Positions 26,394 to 35,057 of a DNA stretch of 64,000 nucleotides are shown piece after piece; position 1 is the stretch's first letter, and each line of letters begins with the position of its first letter. The DNA comes from Sinomonas sp. R1AF57. Lineage in GTDB: Bacteria; Actinomycetota; Actinomycetes; Actinomycetales; Micrococcaceae. The stretch lies in contig NZ_CP022463.1 in NCBI RefSeq assembly GCF_002224485.1, positions 3,750,808-3,814,807 on the forward strand. Reading direction: 5' to 3'. A program made the translations under genes and the position numbers. The notes below the pieces were generated by a model that had not been told where the DNA came from, made no database searches, and saw nothing but the letters and a program-made list of their open reading frames with translations.

Positions 26394-26975
26394 CTAGCTG
26401 CGGTCAGGCACGTAGCGGGCGATCAGCACCCCCGTGGCCGTGGGACGGGAGTCCGCGAGCCGCAGCGAGACGCGCGTTCCGGCATCGAACATCCGGTGTC
26501 CGGTGCCGAGCACGAGGGGGTGGATCATGAGCAGGTACTCGTCGATGATGCCCGCGGGCAGGAGCGAGGCGATCAGGACGCCGCTGCCCATGATCACGAG
26601 GTTGTCCTCGGACTCCCTCTTGAGCTCGGCGACGGCAGCGGGCACGTCCCCGCCGAGCAGGGTGGAGTTCGGCCAGTCCAGGCGCGCCGAGGGGTTCGCC
26701 GAGGCGACGTACTTCTGGGTCGAGTTGAGCGCGTCCTTGAACGGTCCGCCCTGGTCGTTCCAGGAGGAGAGCAGCTGCTCGTAGGTGCGGCGCCCGAAGA
26801 GGAAGGCGTGCGAGTGGCCCATGCGCTCGCCCATCGCCTCGGGGATCGACTCGTCGCTGCGGAGGACGGCCCAGCCCCCGTGCTCGAATCCGTCCCGCGT
26901 GTCCTCATCGGTCCTCCCCGGCGCCTGCATGACGCCGTCCAGCGTCACGTGGTTCATCACGATGACCTTTCCCAT
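26394..26975 (-). CDS. Dihydrofolate reductase-like (RibD C-terminal) protein
   Basis: A 193-residue protein of the RibD C-terminal / dihydrofolate-reductase fold. Visible marks are HVTLDGVMQAPGR near the start, FLFGRRTYEQLLSSW, and LVIMGSGVLIASLLPAGIIDEYLLMIHP. Many actinobacterial paralogues exist as stand-alone NADPH-dependent reductases of unknown substrate. It is transcribed toward dipZ, 52 nt upstream of it. Confidence 0.85.
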   Translation of the reverse strand: MGKVIVMNHVTLDGVMQAPGRTDEDTRDGFEHGGWAVLRSDESIPEAMGERMGHSHAFLFGRRTYEQLLSSWNDQGGPFKDALNSTQKYVASANPSARLDWPNSTLLGGDVPAAVAELKRESEDNLVIMGSGVLIASLLPAGIIDEYLLMIHPLVLGTGHRMFDAGTRVSLRLADSRPTATGVLIARYVPDRS

Positions 26976-27014
26976 CTCTCCCTCTCCCTTCTGTGGGCTT
27001 CTCTTCCGTGGCTT

Positions 27015-27047
27015 TCAGCGGTATCTGTCCGGTCAGCGGTACCTGTC
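27015..27047. repeat. 18-bp tandem duplication at an exonuclease stop codon
   Basis: Copies at 27015-27029 and 27033-27047 differ at one position. Read on the minus strand, both encode D-R-Y-R-stop, so the last codons and stop of the exonuclease gene are repeated directly downstream with an 18-nt period. Confidence 0.6.
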
Positions 27048-27971
27048 GAGCGATGCGAGGAACCGCTTGACGGAGCCGCCGAGGTTCCAGTCCGTGGCGA
27101 GACGCTCGAGCTCGAGGCGGGCGTCGCCGTCGACCGCGCCCAGCTGCGCCCCGGCCTCGGCGGGCGCGGGCACGTCCAGGTCGCGGGCGACGTTCACGAC
27201 ATCGGGTGCCACCTTCAGGTAGTCCGCGGCCGCCCTCAGCTTGGTGCGTGCCGCTGCGGGCATGCCACTGTCCGGGTCGTCGGCGGCCTCGAGCAGCCCC
27301 TCGAGCGTGCCGTAGCGTGCTAGCAGCGTCGCGGCGGACTTCTCGCCGATGCCGGCGACGCCGGGCAGTCCGTCCGAGGCGTCGCCGCGCAGCACCGCGT
27401 AGTCCGCGTACTGCTCGGGCAGGACCCGGTACTTGCCCACGACAACGGCGTCCGTCACCACCTCGAGGTTCTTCATGCCTCGCGCGGTATAAATGACGCG
27501 GACGCCGCGCTCGTCGTCGACCACCTGGAAGAGGTCGCGGTCGCCGGTCACCACGTCCACCGGGAACTCGGGGCGGGCGGCATAGGTGCCGATCACGTCG
27601 TCGGCCTCGTGCTCCGGCACACCCACGACGGCGATGCCCGCCACCGCGAGCACGTGGCGGATCAGCGGGACCTGCGCGACGAGCCCGGGCGGGACGGTCT
27701 CCACGTCCGGACCGCCGGGGACTTCCCGTTCGACCCGGTGCGCCTTGTACGAGGAGATGAGGTCGACCCGCCACTGGGGCCGCCAGTCGTCGTCCCAGCA
27801 GGCGATGAGGTGGGTGGCCTCGAAGTCCGCGGTGAGCCGGGCGATCATGTCCAGCAGCCCGCGCACCGCGTTGACGGGCGTGCCGTCGTCGCGCCTGATC
27901 GACTCGGGCACGCCATGGAAGGCACGGAAGTACAGCGAGGCGGTGTCCAGCAGCATCAGGCGGTCCGGCAT
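27033..27971 (-). CDS. 5'-3' exonuclease / flap endonuclease domain protein
   Basis: A 312-residue stand-alone 5' nuclease resembling the N-terminal domain of DNA polymerase I. Metal-binding acidic residues are in LMLLDTASLYFRAFHG, ACWDDDWRPQWR, PEHEADDVIGTYA and VVTGDRDLFQVVDD. The helix-hairpin-helix is SDGLPGVAGIGEKSAATLL. It would cleave 5' flaps during replication and repair. The ATG at 27971 gives the family N-terminus. Confidence 0.9.
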   Translation of the reverse strand: MPDRLMLLDTASLYFRAFHGVPESIRRDDGTPVNAVRGLLDMIARLTADFEATHLIACWDDDWRPQWRVDLISSYKAHRVEREVPGGPDVETVPPGLVAQVPLIRHVLAVAGIAVVGVPEHEADDVIGTYAARPEFPVDVVTGDRDLFQVVDDERGVRVIYTARGMKNLEVVTDAVVVGKYRVLPEQYADYAVLRGDASDGLPGVAGIGEKSAATLLARYGTLEGLLEAADDPDSGMPAAARTKLRAAADYLKVAPDVVNVARDLDVPAPAEAGAQLGAVDGDARLELERLATDWNLGGSVKRFLASLDRYR

Positions 27972-28038
27972 AGCCCATCCTGACACGTCGGGCCCGCGGA
28001 TAGGATGGGCTGGACCCGTCCCGAAAGCGAGCGTTGCC

Positions 28039-28551
28039 ATGGCTTCCCCCACTCCCGCGGAGACCGGCACGGCGTCGGCAGGCCCCGACGGGAAGGGGGC
28101 CGAGGCGAAGGGGTCCGGTGGGTCCGGACGCTTCGACGGGATCGGCCTCGTGGCCGAGCCGGTCTTCCTCATGGCCCGCGCGGCGTCCCTCGGCTCCGCA
28201 GACGCCAACCGCGCGCTCGCGGGCCTGGGGCTCAAGGTCCGCGGCTACTCGGCCCTCGCCGTGGTGTGCAGCGGCCGCAAACCCACGCAGCGCGAGCTCA
28301 GCGAGTTCCTGGTCATGCTCCCGAGCAGGGTCGTCGCGATCCTCGACGAGCTCGAGCGGCGCGGGCTGGTGCAGCGGACGGCCGATCCACGCGACCGGCG
28401 GTCGAACGTCATCGTTCCCACCGAGGCGGGGCTGGAGCTCTATGCCCGCGCAAAGGAGGCTGTCGACGCTGCCACCGAGGAATCGCTCGGCGATCTCACG
28501 CCCAAGGAGCGCCAGGAGCTCGCGCGGCTCCTGACCAAGGCTGCGTTCTAG
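28039..28551 (+). CDS. MarR-family regulator
   Basis: A 170-residue MarR-type protein. It has a disordered Gly/Ala-rich head of about 30 residues, then the winged helix (PTQRELSEFLVMLPSRVVAILDELERRG, wing RTADPRDRRSNV). The ATG at 28039 gives a normal size. It lies immediately upstream of a secreted hydrolase gene whose promoter contains an inverted repeat, so it may regulate that gene. Confidence 0.82.
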   Translation: MASPTPAETGTASAGPDGKGAEAKGSGGSGRFDGIGLVAEPVFLMARAASLGSADANRALAGLGLKVRGYSALAVVCSGRKPTQRELSEFLVMLPSRVVAILDELERRGLVQRTADPRDRRSNVIVPTEAGLELYARAKEAVDAATEESLGDLTPKERQELARLLTKAAF

Positions 28552-28588
28552 CCGCGGACCCCGCCGCGCGCCGTCGTGCCTGTGACCC

Positions 28589-28635
28589 TTGACACACCTT
28601 CCGCAAGCGATCAGGATCAGTTCACCAAATGAACT
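28589..28635 (+). promoter_or_regulatory. Promoter and operator of the secreted hydrolase gene
   Basis: A -35 box TTGACA (28589-28594) is followed after 17 nt by a -10 box CAGGAT (28612-28617). Inverted repeat AGTTC-ACCAAAT-GAACT (28619-28635) sits where transcription should begin, a classic place for repression. The MarR protein encoded just upstream is the nearest candidate regulator. Confidence 0.55.
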
Positions 28636-28657
28636 ATTCACAAGCGGAGGTAATTTG

Positions 28658-30076
28658 ATGGTCTCTCTTCCCCGGCTGCGCCAGCCCGTCCTCGCCTCGG
28701 CGGTGGCCCTCTGCGCCGCCTTCGCCACGGCCGCGGGCGCCGTCGCCCCGGCGTCAGCGGCCCCCGCCGCGAGCACCGTCGCCGACGCCACCCCCATCGC
28801 TGCGGCCGCCAGCACCGTGGCCACCGGCACCCTCCCCGACGGTGCCACGTGGCAGGCCGAGGTTCCGGCGAACTGGACCGGGGAGCTCGTGCTCTTCTCC
28901 CACGGCTTCCGGGGAGGGACCAGCAATCCGGCGTGGGATGCCTCATTCGACCCCACCGCCCGGCAGCTCATCGCCCGGGGCTACGCGGTGGCGTCGTCGT
29001 CCTACGCCACGACGGGCTGGGCGCTCGGCTCGGCCGTGCAGGACCAGCTCGACACCCTCGCCGCGGTCCAGGGCCAGTTCGGCAAGGCCTCCCGGGTCAT
29101 CGCCGTCGGCCGCTCCATGGGCGGGCTCATCACGAGCCTCCTCGCCGAGGTCCCCGGCGCCGGCATCGACGGCGCCGTGAGCACGTGCGGGCTGGTCGGC
29201 GGCGGCGTCGCGCTGAACAACTACCAGCTCGACGCCGCGTACGCTGCGGCCCAGCTCCTGCTGCCCGGCCAGGACGTCCAGCTGACGGGGTTCACCACCC
29301 CGGAGCAGTCCCAGAAGACCATCGCCGCGCTCAAGGCCGCGCTCCAGGCGGCGACCACGACCGCCGAGGGCAGGGCGCGCATTGCCCTCGTCGCCGCGCT
29401 GCTGAACACGCCCACCCAGCTCGACGGCGTCGACCCACAGAACCGCGAGGCACTCGCCGCCGCCCAGGCGCAGCTGGTCCTCGACACGCTGCCCACGGTG
29501 ATCGAGCGCCGGTACACCATCGTCGACGCCGCCAGCGGGGACAGCGGGTGGAACGCGGGCGTGGACTACGCGGCCCTGGTGCGCGCGTCACCGCAGCGCG
29601 AGCAGATCAGGTACATGTACGGGCTCGCCGGCGCCGACCTCACCGCCGACCTCGCGACGCTGACCCGCAACGCGGCCATCACGCCGAGCGAGGAGGGCCT
29701 CGCCTGGATGCTCAAGACCTCGACCCCCACCGGCAAGCTGCAGGTGCCCGTCCTGGCGACCCACACCAACGTTGATCTCCTGGCCCCGGTGGAGTACCAG
29801 GAGGAGTACGCCGAGACCGTCCGCCGGGCCGGCAACGAATCCCTGCTCCGCCAGGCGTTCGTCGACCGCACGGGCCACTGCAACTTCACCGTCGCCGAGA
29901 ACATCGCCGCGATCAGTGCGATGGACCACCGCCTCGACACGGGCCACTGGGATTCGGTGGCCAAGACCTCGTCGCTGCAGGCCAGCGCCGAGTCCCTCGG
30001 CCTCGACGGCGCGGCCTTCATCGACCTCCGCCCGGGCGAGTTCGTCAACGACCGGGACCGGACGGAGGGCCGGTAG
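28658..30076 (+). CDS. Secreted alpha/beta-hydrolase
   Basis: A 472-residue exported hydrolase. The signal peptide covers about residues 1-35 (R-L-R-Q, a hydrophobic Ala/Val core, then A-S-A-A-P). The oxyanion region is LVLFSHGFRGGTSN, the nucleophile elbow is GRSMGGL, and a late His follows in DRTGHCNFT with acid residues near VLATHTNVDLLAPVEY. It is probably an esterase or peptidase-like enzyme acting outside the cell. CGGAGG lies 7 nt before the ATG. The substrate is unknown. Confidence 0.85.
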   Translation: MVSLPRLRQPVLASAVALCAAFATAAGAVAPASAAPAASTVADATPIAAAASTVATGTLPDGATWQAEVPANWTGELVLFSHGFRGGTSNPAWDASFDPTARQLIARGYAVASSSYATTGWALGSAVQDQLDTLAAVQGQFGKASRVIAVGRSMGGLITSLLAEVPGAGIDGAVSTCGLVGGGVALNNYQLDAAYAAAQLLLPGQDVQLTGFTTPEQSQKTIAALKAALQAATTTAEGRARIALVAALLNTPTQLDGVDPQNREALAAAQAQLVLDTLPTVIERRYTIVDAASGDSGWNAGVDYAALVRASPQREQIRYMYGLAGADLTADLATLTRNAAITPSEEGLAWMLKTSTPTGKLQVPVLATHTNVDLLAPVEYQEEYAETVRRAGNESLLRQAFVDRTGHCNFTVAENIAAISAMDHRLDTGHWDSVAKTSSLQASAESLGLDGAAFIDLRPGEFVNDRDRTEGR

Positions 30077-30097
30077 AAGGCGCACGACGGCGGCCCG

Positions 30098-31090
30098 TCA
30101 CCTCACGGGGCGGGCCGCCAGCACGTCGGGGTTGAGGATGTTGCGCGGCGTCCTTCCCTGGCAGACGTCGATCACGTTCTCCACCGTCCGGCGCTTGAGC
30201 TCCACGCTGGACTCCTCGGTGTACCACGCCGCGTGCGGCGTGAGGAGGACACGGTCGAGGCCAAGCAGCGGGCTCGTCAGGGGGAGGGGCTCCTCCTCGA
30301 AGACGTCCAGCCCGGCAGCCCCGATCCGTCCGTCCCGGAGCGCCTCGACCAGGGCCGCGGTGTCGACGACGCCGCCGCGGCAGGTGTTCACGAGGGTCGC
30401 GCCGTGCTTGAACAGGCCGAGCGTTCCGGCGTTGATGAGGTGGTGCGTGTGCCGGTTCAGAGGGACGTGGAGGGAGATGACATCCGAGGTGGCGAGAAGC
30501 TCTTCGAAGGTCAGGACCGCGACTCCCTCGTCCGTCGTCGTGCCCGGCGCGCGGAGGGGATCGTAGCCCGCCACCGCATAGCCCAGGGCCTTGGCCTTAG
30601 CCGCGGTTGCGGCTCCGATGAGTCCCAGCCCGACCACCCCGAACCGCTGTGACGAGAATCGGTGCAGCGGTCCGACCGAGTGCAGCGCGTTGCGTCCCTC
30701 GCGCACGCCGCGGTCGAGATCGGGCAGGCCACGGCCGAGCGCAATCGCGAGTGCAATGGCATGGTCGCTGACGTCGTCGACTCCGTAGTCCGGGACATTG
30801 GAGACCGCGACGCCGTGGTCAGTGGCCGCCTCGACGTCGACAGTGTCGACGCCGACGCCGTACCGGCCGATGGCCTTGAGTCCGGGGAGGCCTTCGACGA
30901 CGCGGCGGGTGATGGGCGCGTACTGGACGACGAGCCCGTCCACGCCCTCGGCCGCGCGCAGGACGTCGTCCTCGGTCCGGCACTGTGCCAGCGTCAGCTC
31001 GACGTCGTGCGCGTCGGCGATCCGCTGTTCGATCTCGGTCGACCCGAAGTCGCTGTCAGTGATGAGGATTCTGGTGCGTGTGCTCGTCAT
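30098..31090 (-). CDS. D-2-hydroxyacid dehydrogenase
   Basis: A 330-residue NAD(H)-dependent D-isomer 2-hydroxyacid dehydrogenase. The Rossmann motif is FGVVGLGLIGAATAAKA. Catalytic residues are Arg in NTCRGGVVD, Glu in DVFEEEP and His in LTPHAAWYTEE. The match is to the C-terminal-binding-protein/SerA-like branch. It is last in a minus-strand sugar-acid operon with the L-KDA dehydratase and MFS genes, separated from them by a strong hairpin. AGGAGAACCC precedes the ATG. It may act on a glycerate- or glycolate-type product. Confidence 0.88.
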   Translation of the reverse strand: MTSTRTRILITDSDFGSTEIEQRIADAHDVELTLAQCRTEDDVLRAAEGVDGLVVQYAPITRRVVEGLPGLKAIGRYGVGVDTVDVEAATDHGVAVSNVPDYGVDDVSDHAIALAIALGRGLPDLDRGVREGRNALHSVGPLHRFSSQRFGVVGLGLIGAATAAKAKALGYAVAGYDPLRAPGTTTDEGVAVLTFEELLATSDVISLHVPLNRHTHHLINAGTLGLFKHGATLVNTCRGGVVDTAALVEALRDGRIGAAGLDVFEEEPLPLTSPLLGLDRVLLTPHAAWYTEESSVELKRRTVENVIDVCQGRTPRNILNPDVLAARPVR

Positions 31091-31126
31091 GGGTTCTCCT
31101 GGGGGCGGCGGTCGATGGTGCGGGTC

Positions 31127-31155
31127 GGGGCTGGCGGCGCTGCGCCGCCAGCCCC
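31127..31155 (-). terminator. GC-rich hairpin between operon genes
   Basis: Arms GGGGCTGGCGG (31127-31137) and CCGCCAGCCCC (31145-31155) pair perfectly around a 7-nt loop. It follows the stop of the L-KDA dehydratase on the minus strand and precedes the hydroxyacid dehydrogenase. No T-run follows, so it may attenuate transcription or protect the upstream mRNA rather than stop transcription fully. Confidence 0.55.
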
Positions 31156-31159
31156 ACAG

Positions 31160-32071
31160 TCACGCCCAGCGAAGGATCAGGGGGTCCTTGCGCTTGGCGA
31201 TGTCGATCAGCTGGGCGCGGGTGTCGGGATGCAGCTCGCCGATCGGAGATCGGGTCATGTCGCTGCCGATGATGTTGCCTTCCTTCAGCAGGACCTTGGT
31301 GGCGCGCAGTCCGCACTGGCGGTTCTCGAAGTGGATGAACGGAAGGAGGTCCTCCCATGCCGCCACTGCCCTGTCCCGCTCGCCCGCGTGGAAGTCACGC
31401 ACGATCTGCCCCAGCTGGTCCGGGACCATGCAGCTGCTCATGGTGCCGCGGGCGCCCGCTTCGAGGTCGGGGATCAGCGTGATCGCCTCCTCGCCGTCGA
31501 AGAGGCCCGGCAGGTCTGTTCCTGCCGTTGCAGCCAGCGACCGGAGCTTGTCGGCGGCCTGGGGCGTCTCGACCTTCACGTAGTTCACCTGCGGGACCTC
31601 GCGGGCGATCCGGGCCAGGAGGCCCACGGAAAGGGCAGTCGGACTCATCGGAGCATCCTGGATCATGATGTCGATGTCCACGCCGTCGGCCACGCGCTTG
31701 AAGTACTCCAGCACCGCCTCGTCGTCGACCTTCATGGTCGCGCCGAAGAACGGCGGCATGAGCATGACCATCTCGGCGCCGAGCTCCTGGGCGCGGAGGC
31801 TCCGTTCCCTGGCGATCCGCGCACTGAAGTGGCTGGTCGTGACACAGACCGGAAGGCGGCCTGCCGCGTGCTCGAGCGTCGTCCGGAGGACCTGCTCGCG
31901 TTCCTCGTCCGTCAGGGAGAACTGTTCGGAGTAGTTCGCGAGGACGCAGACGGCGTCGGACTGGCCGTCGACGAGGTAGTCCAGGACTCTGCGCTGGCCG
32001 TCGAGGTCCAGAGTCTCGTCGTCATTGAAGATGGTGGGTGCCACCGGCATGACTCCTGTGACGGCGCTCAT
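31160..32071 (-). CDS. L-2-keto-3-deoxyarabonate dehydratase (DHDPS family)
   Basis: A 303-residue dihydrodipicolinate synthase-fold protein. The Schiff-base Lys is in YVKVETPQAADKL. Segments CVLANYSEQFSLTDEER, DGEEAITLIPDL, FENRQCGLRATKVLLKEGN and the C-terminus RKDPLILRWA resemble, from memory, Azospirillum AraD, which dehydrates L-2-keto-3-deoxyarabonate to alpha-ketoglutaric semialdehyde. The divergent semialdehyde dehydrogenase at 35.9 kb fits this. Its ATG overlaps the MFS stop by 4 nt. Confidence 0.78.
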   Translation of the reverse strand: MSAVTGVMPVAPTIFNDDETLDLDGQRRVLDYLVDGQSDAVCVLANYSEQFSLTDEEREQVLRTTLEHAAGRLPVCVTTSHFSARIARERSLRAQELGAEMVMLMPPFFGATMKVDDEAVLEYFKRVADGVDIDIMIQDAPMSPTALSVGLLARIAREVPQVNYVKVETPQAADKLRSLAATAGTDLPGLFDGEEAITLIPDLEAGARGTMSSCMVPDQLGQIVRDFHAGERDRAVAAWEDLLPFIHFENRQCGLRATKVLLKEGNIIGSDMTRSPIGELHPDTRAQLIDIAKRKDPLILRWA

Positions 32072-33564
32072 GGCCTGGTTCCTTCGACAGTGGTGCTGAG
32101 AGCGCCGGCAGGGGCCTCGCTCTCGTAGTCCTCGGCGTCGATGTCGCGTCCGTGCGGGTCCCACTTGTTGACCAGGATGACCAGGATCGCGATGGCCGGC
32201 ACGACGGCCAGGACCAGCAGCGCCTTCATCCCGAAGGCGGCAGTCGCCAGCGGCCAGAAGACCAGCCCCGCGATGGCCCCGAGGCGCACGCCGATCTGCG
32301 TGAAGCCCGTGCCCGCGCCGCGCAGGGAGGTCGGGTAGGACATCGTCGCCATCGTCATGCCCTGGGCACCGGGGCCTGCGGCATGGCAGAAGATGAGGAG
32401 GCCCACCACGAGGGAGCCCACGATCGACCAGGCGCCCTCGACGTTGCTGAGGCTGCCCGATATCACCATGCAGGCGAACGTGCCGCAGAAGCCGAAGAGG
32501 GAGAGCTTGCGCGGGCCGATCCGGCCTGAGAGCCGCGCGCCCAGGAAGCCGCCGGTGACGCCGAAGCACACGTTGAGGATCAGCGAGGAGACGATGTTGG
32601 TCATGACATTCTGCGTGTGCAGGAGGGCGAGCACGATCTGCCCCACGAAGAAGCCGACAGCGTAGTACTCCATGGACTGGCCCATGTTGATGACGCCGGC
32701 CAACACGGTCCGGGCCCGGTACTTCGTGCTGACGAGCTTGCCCCACGCCTGGGTGAGCGTCATCTGGAACTGCTTGCGCTCGGCCCTGGGGTCCACGGCG
32801 TCCGCCGCCACCTCGGCGTCGACGCCGTAGGTCTTCCGCAGGATCTGGGCCGCCTCGTCGAGCCCGAGATTCTGCGCGGCCCACGACGGCGACTCCGCCA
32901 TGTATTTCTGGCGGAACACCATGATGATGAGCGCCGGGACTGCGCCGAATCCGACCACGACCCGCCACATGTGGTTCTCCCCCCAGTTCATGCCCTGGAA
33001 CAGGAAGTACACGGGGATGAGCAGCGCGAAGGTCGAGGCGACCGCCACGTACCACATGGGCTGCCAGAGGGAGACCGTCCCGCCCTTCTTGCGCTGGGAG
33101 GCGTACTCGGCCAGGAAGCTGAAGGCCACGGGGAAGTCGACTCCGATCCCGACTCCCATGATGAAGCGCGCGATGACCAGAGTCCACGCATCGGGTGCGA
33201 GGGCACAGGCAATGGCGGCGACGACGAAGAACACCATGTCTGCCATGAAGACCTTGAAGCGGCCGAGCCGGTCGACGAAGTAGCCGCCGACGACGGATCC
33301 GACAAGGGCTCCGATCATGATCGACGCGGAGACCAAGGCAAGCATCCCGGGGTCCAACGCAAAGTCCTTCGCGATGTAGGGGATGCCGAAGGCGAGCGAG
33401 GTGAAGTCGTAGGCGTCAAGGAAGATGCCGCCGAGGGCGATCAGGGTGATCGCCAAGGACTTGCCCTTCTGCAGCTTGCCGCTGTTGACGAGTTCGGTGA
33501 CGTCCTGAGCCGACCGGAGCACGACCCGAGGGGCAGCCTGCGGCGGGGGAGGAGTTGCGGACAT
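32068..33564 (-). CDS. MFS transporter, probably for a sugar acid
   Basis: A 498-residue, 12-helix major facilitator. The conserved loop is GGYFVDRLGRFKVF after helix 2, and the helix 4-5 region is ARFIMGVGIGVDFPVAFSFLAEY, as in sugar/organic-acid proton symporters. It leads the minus-strand operon with the L-KDA dehydratase. GGAAGG precedes the ATG, and an IclR-type operator lies 35-50 nt upstream. Import of an aldonic acid such as arabonate or xylonate is inferred from the neighbours. Confidence 0.85.
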   Translation of the reverse strand: MSATPPPPQAAPRVVLRSAQDVTELVNSGKLQKGKSLAITLIALGGIFLDAYDFTSLAFGIPYIAKDFALDPGMLALVSASIMIGALVGSVVGGYFVDRLGRFKVFMADMVFFVVAAIACALAPDAWTLVIARFIMGVGIGVDFPVAFSFLAEYASQRKKGGTVSLWQPMWYVAVASTFALLIPVYFLFQGMNWGENHMWRVVVGFGAVPALIIMVFRQKYMAESPSWAAQNLGLDEAAQILRKTYGVDAEVAADAVDPRAERKQFQMTLTQAWGKLVSTKYRARTVLAGVINMGQSMEYYAVGFFVGQIVLALLHTQNVMTNIVSSLILNVCFGVTGGFLGARLSGRIGPRKLSLFGFCGTFACMVISGSLSNVEGAWSIVGSLVVGLLIFCHAAGPGAQGMTMATMSYPTSLRGAGTGFTQIGVRLGAIAGLVFWPLATAAFGMKALLVLAVVPAIAILVILVNKWDPHGRDIDAEDYESEAPAGALSTTVEGTRP

Positions 33565-33598
33565 TGAAGGTTCCTTCCGGGGACACACAGCTTTGTGC

Positions 33599-33614
33599 GT
33601 CCGATATTTCGAAC
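33599..33614 (-). promoter_or_regulatory. IclR-type operator before the MFS operon
   Basis: Plus-strand GTCCGA-TATT-TCGAAC: two 6-nt half-sites around a 4-nt centre. Read on the minus strand it is GTTCGA-AATA-TCGGAC, the same pattern as the sites at 33771 and 35864. It starts 35 nt upstream of the MFS start codon. Confidence 0.65.
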
Positions 33615-33750
33615 AGTGGTCGAAGTAGCGACCAGACCCGCTGTCGGGTTAGGGTGATCGGGAACACTGGGAGTCTAGGTAGCCCGGGATCTAGAGGTCA
33701 AGAACGGCCCGTAACCCAACCCTTGCCAAAGAATCTCCCTTTCGTGGTCT

Positions 33751-33786
33751 CTTCGAAATACCGATGACCCGTCCGAAATATCGGAC
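33751..33786 (+). promoter_or_regulatory. IclR-type operators before the hydroxyacid oxidase gene
   Basis: Site GTCCGA-AATA-TCGGAC (33771-33786) has perfect 6-nt arms. A degenerate copy, CTTCGAAATACCGATG (33751-33766), lies exactly 20 nt upstream, two helical turns away, so a dimer of dimers could bind the same face. The gene starts at 33800. Confidence 0.65.
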
Positions 33787-33799
33787 CAAGGAGAATGTC

Positions 33800-35014
33800 A
33801 TGGACGACCGTCAATTGCCCAAGTGGTCCGAACTGCGCGAACTGCTGCAGTTCCGCCCACTGGACCTCGACCCCCTGCGGCGGAGGCTCGCCCGCTCCTT
33901 CACGATCTCGGATCTCCGGGACAGCGCCAGGAAGACGACGCCGAAGTCGGTCTTCAACTACACCGACGGGGCTGCGGAGGATGAAGTCACCTTGGCCCGG
34001 TGCCGCCAGGCCTACCGGGACGTGGAGTTCATCCCCTCGGTCCTGCGGGACGTGTCGGACCCGGATCCCAGCACGGAGCTCTTCGGCCGCAGGGTCGACT
34101 TCCCTCTCGTGCTTGCGCCCACCGGCTACAGCCGGATGATGCACAACGACGGCGAGAAGGGCGTTGCACGTGTGGCGGCCCGGCACAACCTTCCCTACAC
34201 GCTCTCGACGGTGGGCACCACGACGGTCGAGGACTTGGCCCAGGCGGTGCCAGAGGGCAACAACTGGTTCCAGCTCTACATTGCCAAGGACCGGAAGAAG
34301 ACCGAGGGCCTGATCCGGCGGGTGCTCGACAGCGGCTACGAAGTGCTCATGGTGACGGTGGACACCCAGGTGGGCGGCGCGCGGGTCCGCGAACTGAGGG
34401 ACGGGCTCACGATCCCCCCGTCGCTGTCCGCCAAGACGTTCGCGGACATGGCCCTCCACCCTTCCTGGTGGTTCGACAAGCTGACGACTCCGCCCATCGA
34501 GTTCGCCTCCCTGCGCGGCTTCGGGGGCACGTCTGCCGACGTGGCGGACCAGATCTTCGACCCTGGTCTCACCTTCGACGACATCGCGTGGCTCCGTGAG
34601 GTGTGGCCGCACCGGCTGCTGGTGAAGGGGATCCAGAACGTTGCGGACGCGGAACGCGTCATCGGGCTCGGCTGCGACGGCGTCGTGCTCTCCAATCACG
34701 GCGGACGGCAGCTGGACCGGTCGCCCACAGTCCTGCGGATCCTGCCGGAGGTGCGCGAGAGGCTGGGAGACGGGCCGACCATCCTCATCGACAGCGGCGT
34801 CATGTCCGGAAGTGATGTGCTCGCCGCTGTGGGGCTCGGCGCCGATGCGGCAATGGTGGGGCGCGCGTACCTGTACGGCCTCATGGCGGGCGGGGAGCGC
34901 GGCGTCGAGCGTGCCGTCGAGATCCTGCGCGGCCAGTACGTGCGCTCGATGCAGCTCCTCGGGGTGAAGTCCACGGCGGGGGTGTCGCGGGATCATGTTG
35001 CGTTCACCCGGTGA
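33800..35014 (+). CDS. FMN-dependent alpha-hydroxyacid oxidase/dehydrogenase
   Basis: A 404-residue TIM-barrel flavoprotein of the lactate/glycolate oxidase family. Marks are FNYTDGAAEDEVTLARC near residue 53, APTGYSRMMHNDGEKGVARVA, and the active-site SNHGGRQLDRSPT with the catalytic His. A late FMN-binding segment is LIDSGVMSGSDVLAAVGLGA. It oxidises an L-2-hydroxyacid to the 2-oxo acid. The ATG at 33800 follows AAGGAG. A glycolate or lactate side product of sugar-acid breakdown would be a sensible substrate, but this is inference. Confidence 0.88.
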   Translation: MDDRQLPKWSELRELLQFRPLDLDPLRRRLARSFTISDLRDSARKTTPKSVFNYTDGAAEDEVTLARCRQAYRDVEFIPSVLRDVSDPDPSTELFGRRVDFPLVLAPTGYSRMMHNDGEKGVARVAARHNLPYTLSTVGTTTVEDLAQAVPEGNNWFQLYIAKDRKKTEGLIRRVLDSGYEVLMVTVDTQVGGARVRELRDGLTIPPSLSAKTFADMALHPSWWFDKLTTPPIEFASLRGFGGTSADVADQIFDPGLTFDDIAWLREVWPHRLLVKGIQNVADAERVIGLGCDGVVLSNHGGRQLDRSPTVLRILPEVRERLGDGPTILIDSGVMSGSDVLAAVGLGADAAMVGRAYLYGLMAGGERGVERAVEILRGQYVRSMQLLGVKSTAGVSRDHVAFTR

Positions 35015-35019
35015 CAAGC

Positions 35020-35049
35020 CGGGGAGCGGCGCGCACCGCGTGCTCCCCG
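35020..35049. terminator. Hairpin between convergent genes
   Basis: CGGGGAGC (35020-35027) pairs with GCTCCCCG (35042-35049) around a 14-nt loop. It lies between the stop of the hydroxyacid oxidase gene and the stop of the iclR gene, and could serve both directions. There is no T-run. Confidence 0.45.
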
Positions 35050-35057
35050 AGATCGCC

